Translations under genes and position numbers: made by a program
Notes under the pieces: model-generated
What the model was told of the DNA's origin: nothing
Databases searched by the model: none
What the model saw: the letters and a program-made list of their open reading frames with translations, nothing else
NCBI GenBank assembly: GCA_963774075.1
Contig: CAVZDP010000002.1
Location: 186,001-250,000 of the forward strand
DNA length: 64,000 nucleotides
Direction of reading: 5' to 3'
From: JBBQNR01 sp963774075
Lineage (GTDB): Bacteria; Actinomycetota; Thermoleophilia; Solirubrobacterales; JBBDJG01
In this document: piece after piece, positions 1-10,782 of the stretch
Layout of the letters: every line of letters begins with the position of its first letter
How positions within the stretch are numbered: position 1 is the stretch's first letter

Positions 1-19
1 AAGCAAATTCCGGATGTCT

Positions 20-1702
20 TCAGACCTCTACGACGATCGGCAGCACCATCGGACGCCGGCGCAGGCGGCTGTACACGAACTGCGCCACGTCGTCGTGGAT
101 GTACTCCTGCAGCAAGGAGGTCTCCCTCACCTCGTCGGCGGCGGCACGGTCGAGAGAAGCCTCGACCGTCTCGCGCACCTCGTCCACGACCCCCTCCTCG
201 TCTGCCATGAACGGAACTCCGCGGAAGATCACCTCCGGCTCCGCCAGCGTTCGCCCGTCCTGCCTCGAGACGGTGGCCACGACGATGAAGATACCGTCGG
301 CCGATAGCGCCCTGCGGTCGCGCAGCGCGACGTCCTCGATGTCGCCGACCTTGAGTCCGTCCACGTATATGAGGCCCGATTGCTCCTCGTCGCCGAAACG
401 GGCACCCTGCGCGTCGATCTCGAGCGGCCGGCCGTTGGCCCCCTTGAAGATCGCATCCGCGTCGATTCCCACCAGCTCGGCGAGCTGGCCGTGCAGGAAG
501 AGCCGCTTGTAATCGCCGTGGATCGGCATCACGTAGCGCGGCTTCGTCAGGTTGAGCATCAGCTTCAACTCCTCCGTCCAGCCATGACCGGAGGCGTGCA
601 CGGCGGCGTCTCGCGCCGTGATGACGGTCGCCCCGATCTGGTAGAGGCGATCCACGGTCTCGTTCACGGCGCGCTCGTTGCCGGGGATCGGGGTCGCAGA
701 GAAGATGATCGTGTCGCCCGAATGCAGCCGCACCTGCGGGTGCTCCCCGTGAGACATGCGCCGTAGCGCGGAGAGCGGCTCGCCCTGGCTGCCGGTCGTC
801 AGCACCACGAGGCGCTCGTCCGGGAAGCTGTCGATTTCCTTCGGTGAGAGCAGCGCGCCCTCGGGGACCTCGGCGTGGTTCAGGTGGCGCGCGATGTTGA
901 GGTTCTTTCGCATCGAGCGCCCAACGACCGCGATCCGCCGGTCGTGGGCGACGGCGGCGTCGATCGCCTGCTGGAGGCGGTGGATGTTGGAGGCGAACGA
1001 CGTCAGCACGATGCGCCCCTCGCAGCTCGCGAAGATCTGATTCAACACCGGGCCCACGCTCGCTTCCGAGGGGGCCGTACCGATTCGGTCGGCGTTGGTC
1101 GAGTCTCCGCACAGGAGGAGCAGGCCATCGCGGCCGAGCTCCGCCAGCCGCGCCGTGTCCGTCGGCGGGCCGTCAACCGGGGTCTGGTCGAACTTGTAGT
1201 CGCCGGTGATCAGCGTCGTCCCCAATTCGCAGGTAAGCGCCACGGCGCAGGCGTCGGGAATCGAGTGAGCGACGTGGACGAGCTCGACCTCGAATGGGCC
1301 GGCCTGGAGCTTCTCTCCGGGATCGATCTCGTTCATCGAAACGTCGGCGAGCTTGTGCTCCTCGACCTTCGAGCGCGCGAGTGCGATCGTGAGCGCCGCT
1401 CCGTAGACGGGAGGAAGCGGCCCCTCGCGTGCCAGCTCCCGCAGCACCCAGGGCAACGAGCCGACGTGGTCCTCGTGGCCGTGCGTCAAGACGATCGCCT
1501 CGATCCTCTCCGCGTTCTCGCGCAGATAGGTGAAGTCCGGCAGCACGAGGTCGATGCCGAGCATCTCGGAGGTCGGGAACATGAGCCCGCAATCGACGAC
1601 GACGATGCGACCGTCGTACTCGACGACGGTCATGTTCTTGCCGATCTCGCCGAGGCCGCCGAGCGGCAGAATCCTCAGCTTGCCGTTACCCGGAGCGGTC
1701 AC
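20..1702 (-). CDS. rnj: Ribonuclease J (metallo-beta-lactamase RNase)
   Basis: This 560-residue protein is a full-length RNase J, an endo-/5'-exonuclease of mRNA decay and rRNA maturation that acts in the cytoplasm. The beta-lactamase fold starts near residue 10. The metal-binding HGHEDH motif lies at residues 74-79, and the later motifs HSIPDA (about 147), GDYKFD and HASGH (beta-CASP part) are all present. Translation begins at a GTG whose GTGA overlaps the dapA stop codon, so the two genes are translationally coupled. The dapA-rnj pair is common in Actinobacteria. Identification is from recognised motifs and length. Confidence 0.96.
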   Translation of the reverse strand: MTAPGNGKLRILPLGGLGEIGKNMTVVEYDGRIVVVDCGLMFPTSEMLGIDLVLPDFTYLRENAERIEAIVLTHGHEDHVGSLPWVLRELAREGPLPPVYGAALTIALARSKVEEHKLADVSMNEIDPGEKLQAGPFEVELVHVAHSIPDACAVALTCELGTTLITGDYKFDQTPVDGPPTDTARLAELGRDGLLLLCGDSTNADRIGTAPSEASVGPVLNQIFASCEGRIVLTSFASNIHRLQQAIDAAVAHDRRIAVVGRSMRKNLNIARHLNHAEVPEGALLSPKEIDSFPDERLVVLTTGSQGEPLSALRRMSHGEHPQVRLHSGDTIIFSATPIPGNERAVNETVDRLYQIGATVITARDAAVHASGHGWTEELKLMLNLTKPRYVMPIHGDYKRLFLHGQLAELVGIDADAIFKGANGRPLEIDAQGARFGDEEQSGLIYVDGLKVGDIEDVALRDRRALSADGIFIVVATVSRQDGRTLAEPEVIFRGVPFMADEEGVVDEVRETVEASLDRAAADEVRETSLLQEYIHDDVAQFVYSRLRRRPMVLPIVVEV

Positions 1703-2595
1703 GCAGCCGAAGCGAAGAGGCCGTGGCCCTCGAGCATCGCCTGCGCGGCGGCTCGCTCGCCCTCCGACGCCTCGACCAGCGGCAGGCGAAGTCCCCCGAC
1801 GCCGAAGCCGAGCAGGTTGAGCGCGGCCTTCGTCATCGTCGTTCCGACCGTCATGAAGATCGTCTCGTACGCGTCCTGCAACCTGTCGTCGATCTCCCGG
1901 GCGCGCTCACTGTCCCCGGCGCGCACCGCTTCGAATAGCGCCTTCATCTGCTCGCCGAACAGGTGCGAGGTCACGCATACACCGCCCGCGCCGCCTATCT
2001 CGGCGAAGGGCAGGAGGAGGGTGTCGTCTCCGGCGTACAGTGCGAGGGCGCCGTCCTCGACTATTCGCCGCGCCTGCCCCATGTCGGCGTTAGCCTGCTT
2101 GACGGCTACGACATTGTCGATCTCGCCCACCTCGGCGAGGAGGTCGGGCTCGAGGTTGATCACGCAGCGGGCCGGGATGTTGTAGAGCATCACGGGGCGG
2201 TCGGTGGCCGCTGCCGCGGCGCTGAAGTGCGCCACCAGGCCCGCGCGCTGGGGCTTGCTGTAGTACGGCGTAACGATGAGGATCCCGTCGGCGCCGCGGC
2301 TCGTCGCCGCTTCGGTCAGTTGGACGGTATGAGCCGTGTCGTTGGAGCCCGTGCCCGCGATTACCGTCGCCTCGCCGCCGATCTCGTCGACCGCGATGTC
2401 GAGCAGTCGCAGCTTCTCCTCGTCGCTCAGCGTTGACGCTTCACCGGTCGTGCCCGCGACGACAACGCCGTCTGAGCCGTGGTCCACGAGGTGGCGAAGC
2501 AGCCGGCGCGTCACCTCCTCGCTCAGCTCGCCGTCGGGGCCGAGTGGCGTCACCATCGCGGTCAGGATCGCGCCCAGGTCTCTGGCGGGTGCCAT
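1699..2595 (-). CDS. dapA: 4-hydroxy-tetrahydrodipicolinate synthase
   Basis: DapA (298 residues, normal length) condenses pyruvate with aspartate semialdehyde in the lysine/diaminopimelate pathway. The GTTGEAS substrate loop is at residues 48-54, the catalytic Tyr at about 138 (MLYNIP) and the Schiff-base Lys at about 166 (VVAVKQAN). The ATG lies 8 bases after a GATAAT -10 box, so the mRNA is probably leaderless. The 3' end overlaps rnj by 4 bases. dapB lies nearby at 4.1-4.8 kb on the same strand, separated by the oppositely oriented amidase gene. Confidence 0.96.
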   Translation of the reverse strand: MAPARDLGAILTAMVTPLGPDGELSEEVTRRLLRHLVDHGSDGVVVAGTTGEASTLSDEEKLRLLDIAVDEIGGEATVIAGTGSNDTAHTVQLTEAATSRGADGILIVTPYYSKPQRAGLVAHFSAAAAATDRPVMLYNIPARCVINLEPDLLAEVGEIDNVVAVKQANADMGQARRIVEDGALALYAGDDTLLLPFAEIGGAGGVCVTSHLFGEQMKALFEAVRAGDSERAREIDDRLQDAYETIFMTVGTTMTKAALNLLGFGVGGLRLPLVEASEGERAAAQAMLEGHGLFASAA

Positions 2596-2603
2596 GGGGC
2601 GCG

Positions 2604-2609
2604 ATTATC
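2604..2609 (-). promoter_or_regulatory. -10 box of a probable leaderless dapA promoter
   Basis: GATAAT on the minus strand ends 8 bases before the dapA ATG, leaving no room for a Shine-Dalgarno sequence. The same 8-base spacing is found at mihF (TATAAT). No convincing -35 box was found. The facing amidase gene starts 85 bases away on the other strand. Confidence 0.5.
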
Positions 2610-2679
2610 CCATCTTCGCTTCGCCGGCCGAGGGCGGCCCCGTTGGGCTGACCGAGAACCCTCGGTTAGGCTTGGGCAG

Positions 2680-4116
2680 ATGGAAGGCGAGCTGATGTTT
2701 CGCTCCGCCCGGGAGCTGGCGAGCATGGTGCGCGCCGGCGAAGCGTCGGCGCGTGAGCTCGTCGAGGCGAGCTTGGAGTCGATTGAACGCCTCAACGGCG
2801 AGCTGAACGCATTCGTCACCCTCTGCGAGGAGCGGGCGCTCGCCGAGGCGGACGCGGTAGCGCTCGGCGACGAACGGCCGCTCGCCGGACTTCCGATCGC
2901 GATCAAGGACCTGACCATGCTGACCGAGGGCGTGCGCACGACGCTCGGCTGCGAGGCGATGAGCGAGTTCGTTCCCCCGGTCGACAGCACGCTCGTCCGG
3001 CGCCTGCGGACCGCGGGAGCGATCGTCGTCGGCAAGACGAACACGCCAGAGCTAGGCATCCTCCCCGTCACCGAGCCGGACCTCTTCGGGCCGACCCGCA
3101 ATCCATGGGACCTCTCGCGCACCCCCGGCGGCTCCTCGGGCGGAAGCGCCGCCGCGGTCGCTGCCGGCATGGTGCCGATCGCGCACGGGAACGACGGTGG
3201 CGGCTCGATCCGGATCCCCGCCTCCTGCTGCGGGCTCGTCGGCCTCAAGCCCTCCCGCGGCCGCGTTTCCATCGCCCCTCATCTGACCGAGGTCATGGGC
3301 GGGATCACGATCGACGGCTGCCTCAGCCGGACCGTCGCGGACACCGCGCTCTTCCTCGACCTGATCGCCGGCTACGAGACCGGCGACCCTTACTGGGCCC
3401 CACCCCCCGCGGCGCCGTTCATCGAGTCCACTCGGCGGGAGCGGGGCCGGCTGCGGATCGCCTTCACCACCTCGGCGCCGATGGACATACCGGTCCACGA
3501 CCACTGCGCCGCCGCCGTTCGGGAGACCGCTCAGACGCTCGAGTCGCTCGGCCACGAGGTCGAAGAGCAGGCTCCTGATTGGGACGACGAGGGCTACATC
3601 GACAACTTCATCAAGGTTTGGGTCGCCGGCACGGCACAGCAGGTGACCGAGCTCGAGGCTCTGCTCGGTCCTCAGGCGGTCGGGAAGTTCGAGTCCTTGA
3701 CGCTCGAAATGACCGAGATCGGGCGCGCCTACTCTGCCCCCGAGTACCTGACCGCGCTCGACTACCTCCGGCTCCTCTCGCGCCGCATCGTCGCGTTCTG
3801 GAACTCCTACGACGTGCTCCTGACGCCCACCTTGGCCAAACCGCCGCTCGAGATAGGCGCGCTTCGGCCGGCCGCGGGGGAGCCATCGATCACGATGCTG
3901 CAAAAGGCGGTCGAATTCGTGCCGTTCACTCCGCTCTTCAACGCGACCGGCCAGCCCGCGATCTCGCTGCCCCTCTCGACCTCGCCGGACGGCCTCCCCG
4001 TCGGTGTCCAGCTCGTCGGCCCACCCGCGGGCGAAGAGCTCTTGCTCTCCCTCTCAGCGCAGCTCGAGCAGGCGAGGCCGTGGCACGACCGCCGCCCGGA
4101 GCTCGCGGCGGCCTGA
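2680..4116 (+). CDS. Amidase-signature hydrolase
   Basis: This 478-residue protein belongs to the amidase signature family (GatA-like Ser-cisSer-Lys hydrolases). The catalytic Lys is at about 76 (AIKDL), the cis-Ser in GGSSGGS (about 150-156), and the nucleophile Ser at about 176 (GGGSIRIPAS). The ATG at 2680 is preferred because upstream codons read antisense to dapA; ATG at 2695 is the alternative. It is not next to gatB or gatC, so a free-standing amidase of unknown substrate is more likely than the GatCAB subunit. It is transcribed divergently from dapA. Confidence 0.9.
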   Translation: MEGELMFRSARELASMVRAGEASARELVEASLESIERLNGELNAFVTLCEERALAEADAVALGDERPLAGLPIAIKDLTMLTEGVRTTLGCEAMSEFVPPVDSTLVRRLRTAGAIVVGKTNTPELGILPVTEPDLFGPTRNPWDLSRTPGGSSGGSAAAVAAGMVPIAHGNDGGGSIRIPASCCGLVGLKPSRGRVSIAPHLTEVMGGITIDGCLSRTVADTALFLDLIAGYETGDPYWAPPPAAPFIESTRRERGRLRIAFTTSAPMDIPVHDHCAAAVRETAQTLESLGHEVEEQAPDWDDEGYIDNFIKVWVAGTAQQVTELEALLGPQAVGKFESLTLEMTEIGRAYSAPEYLTALDYLRLLSRRIVAFWNSYDVLLTPTLAKPPLEIGALRPAAGEPSITMLQKAVEFVPFTPLFNATGQPAISLPLSTSPDGLPVGVQLVGPPAGEELLLSLSAQLEQARPWHDRRPELAAA

Positions 4117-4122
4117 GCTGAC

Positions 4123-4800
4123 CTAGAGCGCATTCTCGAGCCCAACCACGAGGCCGTCGAGCTCTCCGACCTTTCGCACCGCGAGCAGCACACCCGGCAT
4201 GAACGACTCGCGCGAGGTCGTGTCGTGGCGGATCGACAGCGTCTGCCCCAGCCCACCGAAGATGACCTCCTGGTGGGCCACGAGACCTGGCAGGCGCACA
4301 CTGTGGATCGGAACTCCGGGCCGGCCGCGGGCGGACTCGATCAGCTCGGCCGTTCGCTTCGCCGTCCCCGAGGGGGCGTCGAGCTTGCGGTCGTGATGGA
4401 GCTCGACGATCTCGCAATCCGGCATGTGCAGCGCCACTTCCCTCGCGGCCTGCATCATCAATACCGCGCCGATCGCGAAGTTCGGCGCCACCAGGCAGTT
4501 AGCGGTTGACGAGGAGGCCAATCGCTCGAGCTCGGCCAGCTGCTCGGCGCCGATTCCCGTCGTCCCGACCACCGCATGAACGCCTCGCTCGAGGCAGAGA
4601 CGCACGTTGGCGAAGACACTGTCCGGCGTCGTGAAGTCGACCACGACCTGAGGGTCATCCCCCTCGAGCATCGACTCCAGTGTGGTTCCCAGCTCCGGGT
4701 CGGCCTTACCGGCGAGTTGCATGTCGTCCGCCGCATCGACCGCCTCGCAAACCGTGGCGCCCATCCGCCCGGCGGCACCGGAGACGGCGACCCGGATCAT
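4123..4800 (-). CDS. dapB: 4-hydroxy-tetrahydrodipicolinate reductase
   Basis: DapB reduces the DapA product with NAD(P)H in lysine/DAP synthesis. The nucleotide-binding loop GAAGRMG is at residues 8-14, and the active-site signature ELHHDRKLDAPSGTA at about 133-147 carries the catalytic His and Lys. At 225 residues it is somewhat shorter than the usual 245-270, but both domains are present. It follows the M16 peptidase by 16 bases on the same strand, so the two are likely co-transcribed, and it converges with the amidase gene. Confidence 0.95.
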   Translation of the reverse strand: MIRVAVSGAAGRMGATVCEAVDAADDMQLAGKADPELGTTLESMLEGDDPQVVVDFTTPDSVFANVRLCLERGVHAVVGTTGIGAEQLAELERLASSSTANCLVAPNFAIGAVLMMQAAREVALHMPDCEIVELHHDRKLDAPSGTAKRTAELIESARGRPGVPIHSVRLPGLVAHQEVIFGGLGQTLSIRHDTTSRESFMPGVLLAVRKVGELDGLVVGLENAL

Positions 4801-4816
4801 CGCGCCGCCACGCGCG

Positions 4817-6055
4817 TCACGCGGCGGCGAGCTCGGCGCTCACACCCCCGAGCGCGTCCCTGAAGATGCTCTCGTCGCGGCCGATTGCTGCGGCCGACAG
4901 GAAGTCGGGGCGGTAGAACTCGCGCGCCAGGGCCTGGAGCTGGTCGGGATCGACCGCGTCGAGCCGCGCGAGTACCTGGTCGATGGAGAGCAAGGGCGTC
5001 CCCGTCAGCACCGAGCGCCCGAGCCGGTGCATACGGCTCGCCGTCGACTCCATCGAGAGGACGATGCGGCCCTTCACGTGCTCTCGCGCGCGCGCGAGCT
5101 CTGCGTCGCTGATCGGCTCGGCGTGGACGCGGTCGAGTTCAGCCCCGATCACTCGCAGAGCCTCGCTGACGTTGTCGGGACGCGTCCCGACGTAGACGCC
5201 GAGCTGCCCCGTGTCGCGGTACTGACTCGCCCACGAGTAAACCGCGTAGGCGAGCCCACGTTTCTCTCGCACCTCTTGGAAGAGCCGCGAGGAGGTCGCT
5301 CCGCCGAGAACCGCGTCGAGCACCGACAACGCGAACCGGCGATCGTCATCGCGCCTGATGCCGGGGCCTCCGAGGCAGATGTGGTACTGCTCGGTCTCCT
5401 TCGTGTGGAAGTCCGCAATGCCCACCCGGCGTCCGGGCGGCGAAGCAGCGGCCGGTCGCTCCCGGCCGTTGCGCTGCGCGGCCAGGCGCTCGGAGGCGAG
5501 GAGCTCGATCGCGCCGTGCTCCAAATTGCCGGCCGCCGCCACGACGATGTTGTCGGCCGTATAGGCGGCGGAGTGGTACGAGGAGACCTCCGGGACGCCC
5601 AGCGAGGAGATCACCTCTCTGCGTCCGATCACGGGGCGCCCGAGAGGATGGTCGCCGAAGATCGCCCGCGCGAGGATGTCGTGCACCTTGTCGCTCGGCT
5701 CGTCCTCGTACATCGCGATCTCCTCGAGCACGACCTCGCGCTCGGAATCCATCTCGGCGTAGGTGGAGTGCAGGAGCATGTCGGCCATCACGCCGAACGC
5801 CTCTTCCAGGTGCTCGTCGAGGAAGTGGGCGTAGAGAACCGTCGTCTCCTTGCTGGTCGCCGCGTTGACGTCGGCGCCGAAGCCGTCGAAGAGTTGTGCG
5901 ATCTGCTCCGCGTTGTGACGCGGGGTGCCCTTGAAGAGCAGGTGCTCGAGGAAGTGCGAGATCCCGGCCTCGCGGTCCTCCTCGTCGCGCGACCCGACCT
6001 TCACCCACAGCCCGATGGCGATCGAGCGCACGGAGGGTACGGCCTCCGTCACCAC
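4817..6055 (-). CDS. Zinc-dependent M16 family peptidase (processing-protease-like)
   Basis: This is an M16 (insulinase/PreP-like) metallopeptidase. From the GTG at 6055 it has 412 residues, with the inverted zinc motif HFLEH at 34-38 and the distal Glu in the following helix (TSKETTVLYAHFL). The gene lies directly after pnp, as often in Actinobacteria. The start is doubtful. The family normally has about 15 more residues (LxNGxRVVTE), and the frame stays open to ATC at 6100, giving PQEHVLSELDSGIRVVTE. An AGGAGG lies 5 bases upstream of that ATC, and the frame is closed by TAG just before it. GTG 6055 has no clear ribosome-binding site. The true N-terminus is therefore probably at 6100. Confidence 0.9.
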   Translation of the reverse strand: MVTEAVPSVRSIAIGLWVKVGSRDEEDREAGISHFLEHLLFKGTPRHNAEQIAQLFDGFGADVNAATSKETTVLYAHFLDEHLEEAFGVMADMLLHSTYAEMDSEREVVLEEIAMYEDEPSDKVHDILARAIFGDHPLGRPVIGRREVISSLGVPEVSSYHSAAYTADNIVVAAAGNLEHGAIELLASERLAAQRNGRERPAAASPPGRRVGIADFHTKETEQYHICLGGPGIRRDDDRRFALSVLDAVLGGATSSRLFQEVREKRGLAYAVYSWASQYRDTGQLGVYVGTRPDNVSEALRVIGAELDRVHAEPISDAELARAREHVKGRIVLSMESTASRMHRLGRSVLTGTPLLSIDQVLARLDAVDPDQLQALAREFYRPDFLSAAAIGRDESIFRDALGGVSAELAAA

Positions 6056-6097
6056 TCGGATGCCGGAGTCCAGCTCGCTGAGAACGTGCTCCTGGGG

Positions 6098-6112
6098 GAT
6101 CCCGCCCTCCTA
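6098..6112 (-). promoter_or_regulatory. Shine-Dalgarno plus putative ATC start of the M16 peptidase
   Basis: On the minus strand AGGAGG is followed by GCGGG and ATC (6100-6098), which is in frame with the peptidase. No ATG, GTG or TTG lies between this site and GTG 6055, and a TAG stops the frame just upstream. The conserved N-terminal strand of the family is encoded only if translation starts here. ATC initiation is rare, so an indel in the assembly is the alternative explanation. Confidence 0.45.
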
Positions 6113-6114
6113 TT

Positions 6115-6219
6115 GAATATCGAGCCGGCTTCGCCGGACACCTAAAGGCCGGAATTCGCTTAGAAGCGAATTCCGGGAGCTCTGTGGGTCGATACGAGTC
6201 GGCAAAGCCGCCTCCATCG

Positions 6220-6220
<1 letters not shown>
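6115..6220 (+). repeat. Dispersed hairpin repeat, copy 1, with 28-bp perfect palindrome
   Basis: The segment between pnp and the M16 gene reads GAATATC, then a 5-bp stem with TTC loop (CCGGC/GCCGG), then ACACCTAAAG. A perfect 13-bp inverted repeat with a 2-base loop follows (6149-6176), and at the pnp end lies the complement of GATGGAGGCGGCTTTGCCG. It matches copy 2 at 16566-16628 and copy 3 at 54565-54620. The first 13 bases of the window resemble the right arm of the palindrome (12 of 13). Confidence 0.75.
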
Positions 6221-8472
<2,252 letters not shown>

Positions 8473-8485
8473 CTTTTCCTTTCAG

Positions 8486-8566
8486 GCAGCCTCCGGTTGG
8501 CTGCTCGTGTCTACGCTTTTCCGGAATCAGGTGACCCGGAATCGTAGCAGCGGGTCTCTGACCCGC
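8486..8566 (-). other. Stem-loops between rpsO and pnp
   Basis: Two hairpins are visible in the 162-base rpsO-pnp gap: 8550-8566 (7-bp stem GCGGGTC, loop AGA) and 8486-8504 (6-bp stem GCAGCC). Neither has a T-tract. In other bacteria this position holds a processing site for PNPase autoregulation; that role here is inferred from position only. Confidence 0.5.
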
Positions 8567-8634
8567 CAGATGGTTGATTCCGAATCCGCGCACCCCCGGG
8601 CCGCGAAAATCGAGCTGGGCAAGGACGCAGCGTG

Positions 8635-8904
8635 CTACTTGCGAAGGCCGAGTTCCTGCACCAGCTCGCGGTAGCGACCTATGTCGCGGCGGCGCAGGTA
8701 GTTGAGCAGCCTTCGACGCTGACCGACCAGCATCAGAAGGCCCCGCCGGGAGTGGTGATCCTTCTTGTGGTCGCGCAGGTGCTCGGTGAGCTCGTTGATG
8801 CGAGCCGTCAGCAGGGCCACCTGCACCTCCGGCGACCCGGTGTCGCCGTCGTGCTTGGCGAAGCGCTGGATGACGTCGGTCTTGGCTTCCTTGGTCAGCG
8901 TCAC
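8635..8904 (-). CDS. rpsO: Ribosomal protein S15
   Basis: Starting at GTG 8904 the protein is 89 residues, exactly the usual S15 length, beginning TLTKEAKTDVIQ. Conserved stretches GSPEVQVALLT, HKKDHHSRRGL and RRRLLNYL are present. It binds 16S rRNA in the small-subunit platform. An upstream in-frame start at 8937 would add 11 residues not found in the family. It precedes pnp in the standard arrangement. Confidence 0.97.
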   Translation of the reverse strand: MTLTKEAKTDVIQRFAKHDGDTGSPEVQVALLTARINELTEHLRDHKKDHHSRRGLLMLVGQRRRLLNYLRRRDIGRYRELVQELGLRK

Positions 8905-8964
8905 CGGCCAAAAACTAGCAGAGGGCGTCCGGGCCAAATATCCCGAGGCGCGCCCGAAGCCGGC

Positions 8965-9885
8965 TCAGCGTGACAGCGCCGCCTCGGCGATCTGCCGCGT
9001 GCGCTCGACGTCGCGGCGCATCTGCTCGACCAGCTCCTGCGCCGACTCGAAACGCTCCTCGTCTCGAATGCGGTCCAGGAAAGCCAGTTGCAGCCGGCTG
9101 CCATAGAGGTCGCCGTCGAAGTCGAGCAGGTAGGCCTCGATCAGCAGCTTTCCGTCCTCCTCGAACGTGGGCCGCACTCCGACGTTGATAGCCGCCGGGT
9201 GCCCGAGTGCCGTGCCGGCGTAGACGCCGGCGCGCGGCAACACGACTCCGTGCTCGGGAAGAAGGTTCGCCGTCGGCATTCCAAGCGAACGCCCGCGGGC
9301 GTCGCCCTCCATCACCGTTCCCTCGAGCTGGAACGGGGCACCCAGCAGTCGTGCCGCCTCGGCCACGTCTCCCCTTTCGATCAGCTCGCGGATGCGACTC
9401 GACGACACCGTGCCCCCCGCGGCTTCGACGAGCGGCACGACGGTCACGTCGAATTCCGGCCGGCTTCGCAGCAGTTCCGCGTCCCCGGCGGCCTCGTAGC
9501 CGAAGCGGAAGTTCTGACCGACGCTGACGTGCCGGGCCGCCAACGCGCCCGCAAGCACGTCGCCGCAGAAGTCGTGTGCGTCGAGCCTGGCCAGCTCCTC
9601 CGTGAACGGGATCACGATCAGCTCGTCCACGCCGAGGTCCTCGATCAGATCCGCCTTCACGTCGATGGGTGTGAGCAGGCGCGGAGGTTGCTCCGGGCGC
9701 AGGACGTACAGCGGGTGTGGCTCGAACGTCACCACGCCGGCCGGGATGCCGCTTGCGCGCGCTCGCTCGATGGCGCTGCCGATCACCCGGCGATGACCGA
9801 GGTGTACGCCGTCGAAAGTCCCCACGGCGAGCGCTCGGCCGGAGGGCACCGGGGGAACTTCGGAGAGGCTCCTGTAGATCTGCAT
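8965..9885 (-). CDS. ribF: Bifunctional riboflavin kinase / FAD synthetase
   Basis: RibF (306 residues) makes FMN and then FAD. The N-terminal adenylyltransferase domain has AVGTFDGVHLGH (about 21-32) and the ISSSRIR-type motif (VSSSRIRELI, about 161-170). The C-terminal flavokinase domain has GRSLGMPTANL and GVYAG. The ATG overlaps the truB stop by one base (TGATG), as in the common truB-ribF-rpsO order. Confidence 0.97.
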   Translation of the reverse strand: MQIYRSLSEVPPVPSGRALAVGTFDGVHLGHRRVIGSAIERARASGIPAGVVTFEPHPLYVLRPEQPPRLLTPIDVKADLIEDLGVDELIVIPFTEELARLDAHDFCGDVLAGALAARHVSVGQNFRFGYEAAGDAELLRSRPEFDVTVVPLVEAAGGTVSSSRIRELIERGDVAEAARLLGAPFQLEGTVMEGDARGRSLGMPTANLLPEHGVVLPRAGVYAGTALGHPAAINVGVRPTFEEDGKLLIEAYLLDFDGDLYGSRLQLAFLDRIRDEERFESAQELVEQMRRDVERTRQIAEAALSR

Positions 9886-10736
9886 CAGCTCGACAGCACC
9901 GTGACCGGCTTCAGCACGTCCTCGCGTGGCTCTGCCACGGCCACGAGCCGGCCGTGCGCGGTGAGACGAACGGGCCCCGAGACCGTGCCGCCGTTACGCC
10001 GCTCCACGGGCTGACCGTGACGGGCGCGCCGTGCCTCGTCTTCGTCGAGCACCCTTTCCGGCATGAAGGCGAGCGCCTCGCCCGTGGGGATCAGGCGCTC
10101 GTCGTCGGCGTGCTCGAGCAGGAAGGGTCCGACGGCAAGCCTCTCCAGCGCATCGCAGTAGGCGCCCGCGCCGGAGTGCTCCCCGAGGTCCTCCACGAGC
10201 TGTCGCACGTACGTGCCGCTGGAGCACTCGACCTCGAGCTCGCACGTCTGGCCCTCGGCGTCGAAGCGGAGCACTTCGAGTCTCGAGACGTGAACCTCTC
10301 GCACTGGAGTCTCGAACTGCTCGCCGCGCCTGGCCTTTCGATAAAGGCGCTCTCCCCCGACCTTCACCGCCGAGGTGAGCGGCACTCGCTGCTGGATCGT
10401 GCCGGTCAGCCGCGAGAGGGCGGCGGCGACATCGTCCTCACGGGCGCTACCGCCGGTCGCGGTGATCGTCCCGGTCGGATCGCCGGTGTCCGACCTGGCG
10501 CCAAAATGCGCCCTGGCGCGGTAAGTCTTCGGAAGCGACATGAGATACCGCTGCACGCGCGTGGCGCGACCGACCAGCATCAGGAGCAAGCCGGTGGCGA
10601 ACGGGTCAAGGGTGCCGGCGTGGCCGACCTTGGCGCCCGTGGCGACGCGGGAGCGCCGCACCCGCTCTACAACGTCGTGGGAGGTGACGCTCGCGGGCTT
10701 CGAGACGAGGAGGATTCCGTCGGCAGAAGCGTTCAT
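9885..10736 (-). CDS. truB: tRNA pseudouridine-55 synthase
   Basis: TruB (283 residues) modifies U55 in the T-loop of tRNAs. The N-terminus (LLVSKPASVTSHDVV) and the catalytic motif VGHAGTLDPFATGLL, with catalytic Asp at about 44, are clear. Length is normal and a C-terminal PUA-like part is present. It stands 46 bases after nrnA and overlaps ribF. Confidence 0.97.
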   Translation of the reverse strand: MNASADGILLVSKPASVTSHDVVERVRRSRVATGAKVGHAGTLDPFATGLLLMLVGRATRVQRYLMSLPKTYRARAHFGARSDTGDPTGTITATGGSAREDDVAAALSRLTGTIQQRVPLTSAVKVGGERLYRKARRGEQFETPVREVHVSRLEVLRFDAEGQTCELEVECSSGTYVRQLVEDLGEHSGAGAYCDALERLAVGPFLLEHADDERLIPTGEALAFMPERVLDEDEARRARHGQPVERRNGGTVSGPVRLTAHGRLVAVAEPREDVLKPVTVLSS

Positions 10737-10782
10737 GCCGCATCAGGAATATCAGGCGACGGCCGAACGAGCCGGGCCGTGC

